64,000 bases of DNA from Oikopleura dioica. Lineage: Eukaryota; Chordata; Appendicularia; Copelata; Oikopleuridae. The position numbers and the translations under genes were made by a program. The stretch lies in contig OU015570.1 in assembly GCA_907165135.1 (NCBI GenBank), forward strand, positions 1,887,525 to 1,951,524, written 5' to 3'. This document shows positions 10,892-21,567 of the stretch, piece after piece (position 1 is the first letter of the stretch; each line of letters begins with the position of its first letter). The notes below the pieces were generated by a model. The model was not told where the DNA came from and ran no database searches. It saw only the letters and a list, made by a program, of their open reading frames with translations.

Positions 10892-11466
10892 CTGCTCTAC
10901 AATTCAACAACAAAGAACAATTGAATGGAATAGTGATCATAAGCGTACCAAGCCATCTCGGAAAACCAAAGAAGAAAACGGACTTAAATTACCTAAAACA
11001 ACAACCAAAGCACAGACGGACGAAACCTCAATAAAACACAATGAAGACAACAAGCGACTTGAATAATGACTTGATATGAAATCTTAAATCGGATATTATA
11101 CAACTTGAACCACGGAACTTGAACGAAAACCAACTGCACCAACAAGCTGAAGAAGACTTGAAAGCAGAATTTTGAAGCTCTAGGACTGAACCAACAAGCA
11201 AAATATAAGCCGATTCGATCAATTCATCAGCAAGGAAACCATTTCTTCTTTCGACAAAACGAGGTTATCATGGAAACAAAATCGACCGCGAATATAAAAA
11301 CGACTAAAATCGACAAACCAAAATTATAATTTCGAGAAAAATGAAAATGTAAAATTCAAATTCAATCCAAAATGATGCGTTATCACTTCGACCATATCCA
11401 CTGATACTACGCTGCGATTACTAAGTAAGCAAAAAGAATCCTTTTACTAAACTTGTTACTTGCGTG
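10892..11466. other. internal spacer of element 1
   Basis: A-rich on the plus strand, with no ORF that looks coding. It ends at 11467-11470, the CAAT target of element 2. Confidence 0.5.
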
Positions 11467-11470
11467 CAAT

Positions 11471-11804
11471 TGAAAGGTTTCAACTGGGCCGCAAAAAGGA
11501 CTCGACAATTATTGGGGTCACTGAGGACCAAGTATATTGGGAAAAGTGAATGTCGAAAAAATGGCTGTACAGAAGGTTATAAAGGGTTGAGATTCTAGGT
11601 GGCTTGGCGATAGAGAGAGAGAGAAAATGGTGGCACCAAGGTGGTGCAGAAGGCGTAAAAGTGTGATGGATGGGACTGCCAATCTGGCAAGCGAGGTGGA
11701 ACTGGTCAGAGTGGTCGCCGCGTAAGGTGTGCAGTGGGGCGCGGGCCGTAACTGTCACTAGAATTGTGACAAACGAGGAAATCGGCCTAGTTGGCACCAC
11801 TTCA
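11471..11804 (-). repeat. 3' LTR of element 2
   Basis: 334 bp, TGAAAGG...CTTCA on the plus strand, a direct repeat of 21232-21563 with a 2-bp length difference. It has a GAGAGAGAGAGA run near 11609. Confidence 0.9.
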
Positions 11805-11815
11805 CCCCTCCTACA
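11805..11815 (-). promoter_or_regulatory. polypurine tract of element 2
   Basis: On the minus strand GTAGGAGGGG directly precedes the 3' LTR, the expected second-strand primer. Confidence 0.7.
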
Positions 11816-12107
11816 GATATATTTTTTGAGGGAAAAGATAACTTTATATACAGTAAGATTGTAAGTATTATAAAATCAGGATAAGGATAAAGATCAAATG
11901 AGAACAAGAAAGTATGTCAAAAAGCGAATGTTTACAGTGATGCGCACTGATGTTTTGGCAGATAAGAATCGAACTCCCTGGGCACGGAGTAGGTCATAAA
12001 ATTGGTTTTATTTACAGTGATTGAACACGAGAGGGTTGATAAGCGGCGGAAAGTCACATTCATTATCGAAAAATTCAAATCAGCAAATTTCCCATTTTAA
12101 ACCGGAA

Positions 12108-12440
12108 ATGTCAAATTCTGCTAAGCTTTCCAAGGAAGCTAAACTGGCTTTGCTTGTCAAGCCAGAAGAAAAGAAGGCGATGAATATAGCGATTCGAGAG
12201 CGTCACGGTGGACTTGCTCGAACAGCTGGGATGTCACTGAGTTTGTTGATGCGCATGGAGAATTTCAACATTGATGAGAAATACTTCACACTCGACTATC
12301 TCTGCCGAAACTTCCCGAACTTTTGCGCGAATGTCGACAAGGTCAACTGCAAGGAGCGCGAGAAGCGGCGGCTCAAAGAAATGGCAAGAAAGGCGGCGAT
12401 TGGTCACCGATCACTTAAGGGAGTCAAGGGCGATATCTAA
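12108..12440 (+). CDS. unidentified antisense ORF in element 2 (110 aa)
   Basis: ATG 12108 to TAA 12438-12440, on the strand opposite to gag-pol-env, between env and the 3' LTR. The protein is Lys/Arg rich with a basic C-terminal stretch (KEREKRRLKEMARKAAIGHR) that could be a helix or nuclear-localisation signal, and it has a few Cys. G/C is enriched at third codon positions compared with the AT-rich surroundings, which favours real coding. The frame is open upstream from 12021, just after a TTTTATTTACAG splice-acceptor-like site, so an upstream exon is possible. I do not recognise the family. It could be an accessory gene of the element or a captured host fragment. Confidence 0.5.
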   Translation: MSNSAKLSKEAKLALLVKPEEKKAMNIAIRERHGGLARTAGMSLSLLMRMENFNIDEKYFTLDYLCRNFPNFCANVDKVNCKEREKRRLKEMARKAAIGHRSLKGVKGDI

Positions 12441-12924
12441 CCCCCGCTCCTACCAAAATTTCGTTTGAAAAAATAATTCTGTCCTAAAACTGTCTATTTT
12501 GGCTCTCAATTTCTAATAATTATTTGGCTTCAAATTACTTGTCTTTCGTTGTCATATTTCAATAGCAAAAAAACACGAGTCCCAAAAATGACTCAGAACT
12601 AAGGGAACATATTTAAGTTTTCCATGTTTATTGGCTTACTTAACACCTGTTCTTTGCTTGTGATTCACTTGAAAAAAAAAATGAGTAAGAAAGTCGAATC
12701 CCTGTCACTGAACTCATTTGAACCTTCGGTGCGAAAATAAATTTATATGTTTATTCCGAAATCAGGAAAACAAAAATATTTGACAGCGATCACAAGGAAA
12801 AAGGAATGATATCAATTCCTTTGTAGCCCACAAATGTGAGAAAAAAAATATCCCAAGTGAGAATGGGAAAAAAATTGTCGAGATTTTATTTTTAAGCAAA
12901 GATTGAACTTGTTGGACTAACAAG
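12441..12924. other. spacer between antisense ORF and env of element 2
   Basis: AT-rich. An AATAAA at about 12737 on the plus strand could end the antisense transcript. Nothing else is seen. Confidence 0.4.
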
Positions 12925-14553
12925 TCATAATAAGGGTCTCACATTGTTTAATTCGCCGCGAATTTTTATGACCGTTGTTTGCATCTTTTTGCATCCCAAA
13001 AAGATGATTAGAGCAAAGGTAATGACAAGTGCTCCAGAAAGACAAGAATATGAAATAATTTGGCGCATAAGTTTGCTGTCAATTTGACTTAGGTTTAATT
13101 CAATCGAATCAATTTCGGACGAGATTTGAGAAATGGTTAAGTTTTTCTCAATCTCTTCGATGTTCACCTCTTTGAAGTCAAAATCGAAATCAATCGTTTC
13201 TTTGATTTCAATATTTATAGTACTGTTTATTTTCGGAAATGATGGCAAGTCAAGTATGACTGGATTGGGACCATGGCACGTGATAGTTCTTGGCTCATCT
13301 TCGAATGGAATTCTACGATAGCCGGTGAAGGCGAGTGGAGCTTCTTCGAATCTATCGATAGCATCCTTAAAATTCATAGTGGCGCTTTCAGCAGCGAAAA
13401 TGATGGTGCCGCCCGAGGTGTGTGCCCATGTACATGACCTATGGGTCAAGGTTGTTTTGACATCGCACGTAGCGATGTCACGAAGACACGAATTTTGAAT
13501 AATGGCGTCAATTGGGCATATATGTAAATCGTGGCTGATGAAGCAGGAGTTGATGTCTATTTCATAATTATTCTGACCCATTCGAATACCGTAGGGTTCC
13601 AAAATCGGCTCCTCATGGTAAAATCGATTGTTTATTTTTGAAACAAGTCCAATATTGCGAATTCTAAGGGATCGTTGGCTCTCGTATGCGAGGATTGGGA
13701 TTCGGAACCGGATATCCAGAATAATTGCTTCATCAGAAAAAACGACGTCGAGAAGCATTGGTTTAAAAGCGTCAGGAGTATTATATAAAAAATTCATACA
13801 AAAGGATTTACATTCATCTTATGAGAGATTTTGGCAGGATTTAAAACACGTTGCCTGAAAAATATTCATAAAATCAAGACTGAGTGGAATTGTACCGGTC
13901 AGTAGGGCGGTAACCTCTTGTTCAATATTAAGGATGTAGTCATCGATAACGAGGGCTGATTTTGTTTGCAAGATTTGTCTCACAAAATAATCAGATGACT
14001 GGCAAAGTTCGGAAACAAGATTCCCGAAATTGGCTTCCATTCGAGAACTTGACACTTGCAGAAAGCTCTGAGTTTCTTCAAGATTAGAAATTATAGTTTC
14101 GATAGCCAATTTATTTTTCAGGCTAAGCTCTTTCAAATCTTTTGATTTAGAGCTCGGGAAAAAATCCTTTATAAGTTTTCCTGCTTCCACTAGACCGGAA
14201 AATATTGTAGCCGCGGCGGCAAGTGTGCTTCGGCGTTGTCTATTGACATTTATTTCCTCGATTTGGCTTTGGATCTCCCTAAGTTTCTCAATCCATTGCT
14301 TATTTACAAATTTTGGAATATCTTTCAAGAGGGCGCGGCGAGCGTCCTTGGAGCATCTTGATCTGGAAATTTCGAGAAGGGAATACTTCTCCTCCAAAGC
14401 TCTTTGATCTACATTTGGGGCTTGCTTGAAAACTCGAAAATTTTGTTCTGCTACGTCTTTAAAAAGAACCGTTCGACCTATGTCAGTGAGAATGACGCCG
14501 TTCAAAATTTCAAGAGAGTGTGTGAGATGCAAAATAAGGATTTCAAAAATCAT
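12925..14553 (-). pseudogene. env: env of LTR element 2, one in-frame stop
   Basis: Encodes a membrane fusion glycoprotein of the retroviral/errantivirus type. One frame runs from ATG 14553 to a stop at 12925 (about 542 codons) and is interrupted only by TAA at 13819-13821. Visible parts: an N-terminal hydrophobic signal (residues 1-20), a furin-type site RQRR near residue 108 followed by a small-residue and hydrophobic stretch of fusion-peptide type, a Leu-rich heptad-like region, a Cys-containing ectodomain, and near the C-terminus one transmembrane segment (LSGALVITFALIIFLG) with a short basic tail. A splice acceptor lies immediately before the ATG. The copy as it stands would yield only a truncated, unanchored product. 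Confidence 0.75.
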
Positions 14554-14576
14554 TCTGAAAATTAAAGAAAAATTAG
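14554..14576 (-). promoter_or_regulatory. splice acceptor for env mRNA
   Basis: On the minus strand CTTTAATTTTCAG ends one base before the env ATG, and the pol stop lies just upstream. This is the expected layout for a spliced subgenomic env transcript. Confidence 0.55.
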
Positions 14577-15919
14577 TTAGAGAAAATGTTTTTATTGTTA
14601 AACAAAGAAAAGGAAATTTGAGAAAATAACAATGAATCGGGCAGACGGCGAATATGCATAATGTTACGGATGAGTTTCTGGCCATCTTTTGATGTGATTT
14701 GGTAGCTTCCTCCGCCCAAATTTTTACTGACTTTGCCGCAGGTATCGAAATTTCTGTATAATTTCTTGCTATCACCTATTCGCTGAGGCCGCCAAACGGC
14801 GACCCTATCTCCGATTTTAAGTTCGATACCTGGATGCTGCTCGTTTTGCGCCTCTAACCGATTCCGATGCTTACGAATTAAATTTGCATTAATCACACTG
14901 TGCCAACTACTGAGGAAATTTATGAACGAATATGGATCCCGGTCGTCATCGATTCCAATATTTGACGAAGCAAAAACGGGCAAAGCAAGTGGTTTTCCGA
15001 AAAGTGTCTCAGCTGGGCTTAACCCGTCGAGCGCAGAATGGGGTGTATTATTCATATAGAAGAGAAGTTCCGGAATTTCGCGACTCCAACTGTTTGAGTT
15101 CAGTTCCCTAATTTTAGCATGAACTCCTAGCTGGCGAAAACATCTCTCGATACGGTTGGACTTTGCCGTATAGGGACTTATATAAGATCTGTTAATGTGC
15201 AATTGCTTGCAAACAAAATCTGTCTGGCTGTTGCGCATATCCTTTCCGTTGTCGCTAATGCATTGGGCATTGTAGACATTAAATCGTAAAAAGAGCTCGC
15301 GAAGCGCCTGAGCGACATCTTCGCCGCTTTTAGTAGGAACTGGCACTGCCGAAATATATCGGCTAAAATTATCCATGCAACAGACTAAATATCTGTTACC
15401 ATCTTGATCATGTGAGCCGAAATCGCAGATGTCTATATAGACTTTTGAAAATGGAATAACTGAGATTTCGGGGATTACTGGTTTCGCCTGTAATTTTGGA
15501 CGCGCTTTTACTTGAATGCATTTTACGCAGTTATTAACTGTTTCGCGACAGATATCTTGTAAGCGAAAAATGTCGAATTCTCGTTTACAAATTTGTGCAA
15601 GTTTCTCTCGGCCAGGGTGGCCAAGAGTCGAGTGTAAAAATGACACTAATTCATGTGCGAGAACACATGGGAGAAGGATAACTGGTCGAGCTGTGATTTG
15701 TCCTTCGGACCGATAAACACCGTTTTTGTCCTTAGAAAGCGTCTGACTTTCAATCAATTTCTTGATACGTTCGTCTTTATTTTGAAGCCGTATGAATTCC
15801 TGGAAAGTATATCCAGTTTTATTGACAGTGAAAAAATGTTCACTTTGTCGTTTGGCACCCGCGCGGGTAGTCATATGCAAAACAGAACAAGTTTTGCGCT
15901 GGGGATAAAGGCTTATTAC
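14573..15919 (-). pseudogene. pol: pol of element 2, 3' part: integrase
   Basis: Integrase region of the split pol. It shows the zinc-binding HHCC motif (HSTLGH...CVKC), then the catalytic core with D in YIDICDFG, D in CISDNGKD and E in SNRIERCFR (D,D-35-E type), and a C-terminal region with KIGDRVAVWRPQ. It integrates element cDNA into host DNA. It is cut from the RT part by the 15920-16878 insertion, but the frame is the same on both sides, so pol was one ORF before the insertion. It now lacks any obvious start (the first ATG is inside). Env follows at once. Confidence 0.85.
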
Positions 15920-16878
15920 TAGGGTAAATCACTAATAATTGAGCTTTTTTTTGGGCTTAGTAGGGTAGGCATATAATACCGTTTTAGAAAGCCCAGAAGC
16001 TGGGGATCATTTTGACTATTGATACCGGGGGGTGATCTTGTACCCTGAGGGCATTTAGGTACCTCCAAAGTCTCAAAATTTGGCCAATTTCAGAAATTTG
16101 AATTTTTGAGTGCCTGGACTGGTCTTTCAGAGCCAGCGACTATGCTAGAATTGTAGCCCAGGCTCTGACGGTCATTTTGAGATATAGAAAAATACTGACA
16201 CCCGGGGGTTCCTGAGGAGCTAGAGGCTCTTGAAGTTGGGGAACTCGACAAAAAGTGAGTACTTTTTCATAAAAAGTACAGCATTTGTGTCACAAATGCC
16301 TTCCAAAGGCTTTTTATCTATGTTTCTTCATTAAAAAATGTTATAAAAATTATTTGGGGTCATCTGAGGTCACTTTAGGTCAGAAATTTTGAAAAATTTA
16401 GAAAACTGTCATGAGTGACCTAATCTTACCTCGGATGAACCCAAATGATTTCTTTAACATTTTTCAATGAAGAAACATAGATAAAAAGCCTTTGGAAGGC
16501 ATTTGTGACACAAATGCTGTGCTTTTTATGAAAAAGTACTCACTTTTTGTCGAGTTCCCCAACTTCAAGAGCCTCTAGCTCCTCAGGAACCCCCGGGTGT
16601 CAGTATTTTTCTATATCTCAAAATGACCGTCAGAGCCTGGGCTACAATTCTAGCATAGTCGCTGGCTCTGAAAGACCAGTCCAGGCACTCAAAAATTCAA
16701 ATTTCTGAAATTGGCCAAATTTTGAGACTTTGGAGGTACCTAAATGCCCTCAGGGTACAAGATCACCCCCCGGTATCAATAGTCAAAATGATCCCCAGCT
16801 TCTGGGCTTTCTAAAACGGTATTATATGCCTACCCTACTAAGCCCAAAAAAAAGCTCAATTATTAGTGATTTACCCTA
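15920..16878. mobile_element. 959-bp palindromic hAT-like MITE
   Basis: Two arms of about 455 bp, nearly perfect reverse complements, meet at a centre near 16377-16421. Ends are TAGGGTAAATCACTAATAAT and its complement. The 8-bp TSD CTTATTAC is at 15912-15919 and 16879-16886. There is no coding region. The 8-bp TSD and TAGGG end are hAT-like. The element disrupts pol of element 2. Confidence 0.9.
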
Positions 16879-16886
16879 CTTATTAC

Positions 16887-19169
16887 TGTATTACTGACTC
16901 CGCGGTCATCAGTACAGGGATCGAGATGCTCATCTGAGCTTGGCATGTGTATTCTGCTTAACGCATCAGCGCAAATAAGTTTTTCATCAGTGTTTGGTAC
17001 ATGAATAATCTCAACATCAAATTTGCTTAATCTGTAGTAAAGATTCCGAATTCTTATTGGCTGGCGTTCATTTTCACTTTTTTCGCGCAAAACATTGATA
17101 AGTGAAAAATGGTCCGTATATACAGTCACCTTGTACCCAATACAAATATATTCGAAATATTCTAGTGCGGATACAACCCCGATAAACTCCTTGTAGCGCG
17201 AAGCCAGTTTCGTTTCAACTGGTTCAAGGGCGCGACTATAGAATCCCAAAGTCTCGAGCTTGTTATTTGCATCTTTCTGATACAGTATGGCACCGATGCC
17301 TGTATCTGAAGTATCGCAACAAAGAACCAGGGGTTTCGAAGAATCCCTATGGGCAAGTGTGGTCACGTTTTTCAGGTTGCGGATGAAGTACTCGAAAGCA
17401 TCGTTTTCAACCTTTCCCCAGGAAAAAGTTTTTTCCTTGCTTCCAGCGACCTTGTATAAGGGGGAGAGAATTCTAGCTGCGTTCGGGATTAACTTAATAT
17501 AATAAGTTATCAAGCCGCAAAAAGGACGTAATTCCCTTTTTGTTCTTGGCTTTGGGTAATTTTCCAGTGCCGATATTTTTGACCTTAGGGGCCTTAGGCC
17601 CTTTGCCGATAATTCATACCCCAAATACTCTATTTTCTCCTTCGCGATGCAAGTTTTTTTCCCTTTCAAAACTATTCCTTGTTGGCGGCATCTTTCGAAA
17701 AATTTAGCAAGAATGTCAAGGTGGGTTTGAAAATCATGATGAACGAAAATCACATCATCAAGCAGAACAAATACCCCTTCTAGGCCATCAACAACCCTCG
17801 CCATCAATTCGCACCAAGCCGCGGGCGCATTACGTAACCCGAACAAGCAGCGCTCGGCAACAAACTGATTACCATGATGAGAAAAGGCCACTTTGTGCTT
17901 GTCCTCGGGGCGCATGGCCAACTGATTAAATGCCGAACTTATATCCGTACAACTAATAAATATTTCCGCCCCTTCCCCTGCCGAAATAACCTGCCCGACC
18001 TCGCTTAGCAAGTCCGACAAGATGGGAACTGGCCAACGTGACGGTTTAGTCACCTCATTGACCCGCCGACAGTCGAGCACGGGGCGGACTTCGCCGCCTT
18101 TTTTAGGAACAAAAAATAAGGGGATGTTCATTGGCGATGCCCCTTTGCTGACTATACCCCCTTCTTCCCAGTCTCTCATTTTCGAAAGCGCCTTTTCTCG
18201 AAAAGCAGGCTTGATTGGTCTGGGTTTTTCGTAATAATTCGCATCAGTGTCAATGAAATCGATCCCAAATTGGAAGTCTTTGATAAAGCCAAGATCTAAC
18301 TCTGAATTTGAAAATCTATCACAATATTCCGCAAGTAGATCCCATGCTTTCGAGCGCTTTGACTCCTCCAAATTTCCGATTTGGACTTCCAAATAGGCCT
18401 TTGACAAATGAGGCTTGAATTTCCTATTTCGCAAGGTTTTTGCTTTTTCGAAATTCTCGCGATGTTCCGGGTCTTTCTTTACGGAAATCAATGTATTTGT
18501 CTCTAATTGGCCATTTTCTGCCAGAACTGGCTGCGCGCTCGCGACCGGAATGTTCCCGGGCAAGTGAATAGGAAACGGAAACGGGTTGTAAAGCTGAATT
18601 CGGACTAGATCTGACTTACTGTGTATCGACTGACAGACCACAACAGATTCCTCTTTCACAAAACCAGAATCTGGTTCAGTCACTAGAAAATCGCCGTTAC
18701 ACTTTTTTGGTACTCTGACATGTATGTGATTGATCATAAGAGGCTCAAGACAGTTTTCCTCAGTCGAATACAAAGAAAAGGCTGACTCAGGTTGAGAAAG
18801 TGTGATTTTCCTGTCATTTATTAGCGCGGTGCCTTTTTCAGAATCAATCGAAAGTTTTTGCATACAATCCATGCCAATTATTAAGTCGCAACTTATTGGG
18901 GCTATGTGAAACCAGAAATTCAAGATGTCACCTTCGGGCAATTTAATCGGGACCAGGACTTTTTTTGTTATTTTTAACGTACTATTATTTGCAACAATGA
19001 CTTCTCGCTCTGAATGAATCATGCGTGCGTTCTTGAAAAAACGTGAAAATTTTGAATTAATTAGGCTGATATTGGCGCCACTATCGATTAAAGCGCGGAC
19101 TGATTGGTTGAAAATAGAGCACTTGAATTTGGGTAACAGTGTGATAGAGAAGCTGGTTTGGCAAAATAG
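16887..19169 (-). pseudogene. pol: pol of element 2, 5' part: protease, RT, RNase H
   Basis: Follows the gag TGA in the same frame without another stop. The aspartic protease has ALIDSGANISL about 28 codons after the TGA. The reverse transcriptase carries FVLLDDVIFVHH (the x-x-DD catalytic box), preceded by GEVRPVLDCRRVN and FGLRNAPAAWCELM. RNase H begins at LVLCCDTSDTGIGAIL and ends around ICADALSRIH. The ORF runs into the palindromic element and stops at 16863. Gypsy order PR-RT-RH-IN holds when the integrase part at 14573-15919 is considered. It converts element RNA to DNA in particles formed by Gag. Confidence 0.88.
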
Positions 19170-19175
19170 TCATTC
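19167..19175 (-). promoter_or_regulatory. gag-pol UGA-CUA readthrough site
   Basis: On the minus strand gag ends GAA TGA CTA, and the same frame continues open into protease. UGA followed by CUA is the well-known high-readthrough context of alphaviruses and some cellular genes. No frameshift is needed to make Gag-Pol here. Confidence 0.7.
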
Positions 19176-20339
19176 GGAGGAAGAGGCCTTCTTTTCCTTG
19201 ACAATCGGGCAATCCGAGAAAAAGTGAAGTTTTTCAACTCCTGTGATCTCGAAACAAAGCCGGCAACGGGGCGCTTTTGGCTTTGACTTTTTCTCGGCTT
19301 TCACGTGATTGGCGGACAGGAGCCTGTCCATCTTTTCGGAAAACGTTTCCTGCATTGTGTTTATTGCCTTTTCCTGGCAGTCAAGGCGGACTGTCAGCGA
19401 GTCCACTCGCTTTTCTAAACGCGAAAGGTCCTTTATTTTATCACACTCACTCATTCGGTGGCTTCCCCCACAAGCGAAACAACGCATATCTCGTGCTACA
19501 TTGCACATTTCCGAGTTGTCACTTTGAAAAATGTCTGGAACATTCCGTGCCAGAAAAGGGTAGTTATGTTCAATGTCTCGGACAATGCGGAGCATTCCAC
19601 TCAAATTATTTGGGGTGGGACTGCTCCGTCGCATGGCCTCGAAATGCGAAAAAAAAGCATGCCCCATTAGCTGGTAAAATTTTGTTGAGATGATTCTCTG
19701 CTGCTGGGCGGGAGTCAGTGTGGAGAAACCGATAGATGGCGCTCGCAAGATTATTGTGAGTCTTTTCAGAGCATCACTTACTGACTCGGTCGGTTTTCGC
19801 GCGAAAGTATCATAAAGCCGCGAAGCTTTGGCGTCAAGGCCGAAAGTTGCCCGCACTCGTTCTTTGAAATTTTCAAAAGTCGATATATTTTCGAACGACA
19901 TTTCGTCGGCGTGCTGAGGTGCTATTTTAAGATACGCAATAGTGAGAATATCATCGAGAGTCCAGCCGAAAACGGTGGAGGCTCGTTCGAGCGAAGTGAG
20001 AAAATTCTCAGTTTCGTCGATTGATTTACTTGTAAGAATTGGAATATTCCTACTCTCTTTCTGAAGTTGAAAAGCCGACTTGGACAATTTGGGTCCCGAA
20101 AAGTCAGTTTTCAAAGACTGCTCGGACAAATCCGCTCGCTCAAATGAAGACCTAAAAAGGTCAGCATTGATTAATGGAGTTCCGTCCGAAGCAAGTCGGA
20201 AGCCTTTTTCCTTACAAAAATCGCCCACTCGATCCAATCTCTCTTGATTGGTTCCAGTTCGCGACAAGGAGTACTTCGTTAAAATAGCGGTAATTTCTTG
20301 GTCCGTACATTCTGTGATTTTTTTAGAAGTATTATCCAT
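19170..20339 (-). CDS. gag: gag of LTR element 2 (389 aa)
   Basis: ATG 20339 (the first ATG; an upstream GTG in frame is unlikely) to TGA 19170-19172. Residues about 14-45 look like a SAP-type helix-extended-helix (TKYSLSRTGTNQERLDRVGD), a DNA/RNA-binding fold sometimes seen at gypsy Gag N-termini. The middle (SIDETENFLTSLERASTVFG onward) is typical of retrotransposon capsid. Near residue 290 is a knuckle-like CFACGGSHRMSEC (C-x2-C-x3-H-x4-C), followed by a coiled-coil-like stretch and a second Cys/His group (CRLCFEITGVEKLHFFSDC). Reading through the TGA would give Gag-Pol. The gene is intact. Confidence 0.82.
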   Translation of the reverse strand: MDNTSKKITECTDQEITAILTKYSLSRTGTNQERLDRVGDFCKEKGFRLASDGTPLINADLFRSSFERADLSEQSLKTDFSGPKLSKSAFQLQKESRNIPILTSKSIDETENFLTSLERASTVFGWTLDDILTIAYLKIAPQHADEMSFENISTFENFKERVRATFGLDAKASRLYDTFARKPTESVSDALKRLTIILRAPSIGFSTLTPAQQQRIISTKFYQLMGHAFFSHFEAMRRSSPTPNNLSGMLRIVRDIEHNYPFLARNVPDIFQSDNSEMCNVARDMRCFACGGSHRMSECDKIKDLSRLEKRVDSLTVRLDCQEKAINTMQETFSEKMDRLLSANHVKAEKKSKPKAPRCRLCFEITGVEKLHFFSDCPIVKEKKASSSE

Positions 20340-20837
20340 TGCTAAAAAGTGCACTTGAAGACCCAGCTCTTGTTTGCTCAGTTAAAAGCGAGTTTTCAGA
20401 ATGCTCGATGAAACGTGGAAGATACCCTTAATACTAAGCTAAATTTCTGCCTAAGGCTTATCGAAGTTTGAAAGATTCAGTTTCAACAAAAAGGATTCTC
20501 GATCTAACGATTCACCCTTAAGATTCGCTGAAAATCACGCACGACGTAATGCCTGATATCCCCTTAAGATTTGGCAATTTTTAATTGAAATTGCTGATTT
20601 GACTTTTGGGGACTAAAAGTGGGTACTTTTTAAAGTGAGAAGAGTTTTAACAAGAAAAGGGTTGAAACTACTTAGAAATGGGTGCAAATAAAACCTAAAG
20701 ATAGAATACCCAGAATACAAACAAAATGGCGCGGCGAAAATCGTTCCAAAACTGGCAATGGCAGATGGTGACGTGGCCTAATCAAGCCGTTGCTCCGAAG
20801 TTGTCTGCGTGCGAGCTTTTGTAGCTAGCTAGGCTTT

Positions 20838-21130
20838 GATCGTCTTGGTGGAAACGGTGATTGAAGTTGTTGATGTGGTCGAAGTTGTAGAAGTTGTGGT
20901 CGATGTTGTGGAAGTTGTAGGTGGAGTTGTCGGTGTTGGTGATGATGTGGTCGGAGTTGGAGTTGCAGTAGTTGGTGTGGCAGGTCGTGGAGTGTGTTTT
21001 TTTGATGAGGTCGTCGAAGTTGCAGGAGTCGTCGTTGTTGGAGATGTAGAAGTCGTTGTTGAAGTAGGTGTGGTCGTCGTTGATGTTGTAGAAAGTGTTG
21101 ATGAAGTTTTGGATGTTGTTGTGGTGAGTG
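20838..21130 (+). repeat. GTTG-rich simple repeat in element 2 leader
   Basis: Irregular runs of GTTGTNG, GAAGTTG and GATGTTG between the primer-binding site and gag of element 2. Both strands give long low-complexity ORFs (Val-rich, or His/Asn/Gln-rich) that I treat as artefacts. The rest of the leader (20340-20837) has no clear feature. Confidence 0.75.
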
Positions 21131-21212
21131 GGTGTTGTGAAGAGTGAGTAGTGGTTGTTGCTGGAGAAATGAAAGGCTCTTTTTATATAAAAAAGTATTC
21201 GGCGTAGTTCGA

Positions 21213-21230
21213 AAGTTTCTTCTGACACCA
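21213..21230 (-). promoter_or_regulatory. primer-binding site of element 2
   Basis: On the minus strand TGGTGTCAGAAGAAACTT begins one base after the 5' LTR. The first twelve bases would pair with a tRNA ending CTTCTGACACCA, possibly a leucine tRNA. The identity is tentative. Confidence 0.6.
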
Positions 21231-21231
21231 G

Positions 21232-21563
21232 TGAAAGGTTTCAACTGGGCCGCAAAAAGGACTCGACAATTATTGGGGTCACTGAGGACCAAGTATATTG
21301 GGAAAAGTGAATGTCGAAAAAATGGCTGTACAGAAGGTTATAAAGGGTTGAGATTCTAGGTGGCTTGGCGATAGAGAGAGAGAAAATGGTGGCACCAAGG
21401 TGGTGCAGAAGGCGTAAAAGTGTGATGGATGGGACTGCCAATCTGGCAAGCGAGGTGGAACTGGTCAGAGTGGTCGCCGCGTAAGGTGTGCAGTGGGGCG
21501 CGGGCCGTAACTGTCACTAGAATTGTGACAAACGAGGAAATCGGCCTAGTTGGCACCACTTCA
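21232..21563 (-). repeat. 5' LTR of element 2
   Basis: 332 bp, a direct repeat of 11471-11804. Followed by the CAAT TSD at 21564-21567. Confidence 0.9.
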
Positions 21564-21567
21564 CAAT

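Larger units (their letters stand above)
11471..21563 (-). mobile_element. LTR retrotransposon 2 (gag-pol-env, gypsy/errantivirus-like)
   Basis: A complete 10.1-kb unit in minus sense: 5' LTR 21232-21563, primer-binding site, leader, gag, pol, env, an antisense ORF, polypurine tract, 3' LTR 11471-11804. LTRs start TG and end CA. The TSD is CAAT at 11467-11470 and 21564-21567. The LTRs differ only by one GA unit in a GAGAGA run, so insertion is recent. Coding defects are one env stop and the palindromic insertion 15920-16878 in pol. The protease-RT-RNaseH-integrase order and the env place it with Ty3/gypsy elements that have acquired an envelope. Confidence 0.9.

Noticed and set aside
11480-11800. 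Matching ORFs in both LTRs of element 2 (11480-11800, 21241-21559)
   Set aside because: The repetition is due to the LTR pair. Nothing else supports coding.
11955-12000. tRNA-like AATCGAACTC segment on the plus strand (T-arm-like on the minus strand)
   Set aside because: The putative T-stem does not pair and no acceptor or D arm can be built.
20782-21292. Val-rich plus ORF and His/Asn/Gln-rich minus ORFs in the element 2 leader
   Set aside because: All arise from a GTTG-type simple repeat in the untranslated leader.
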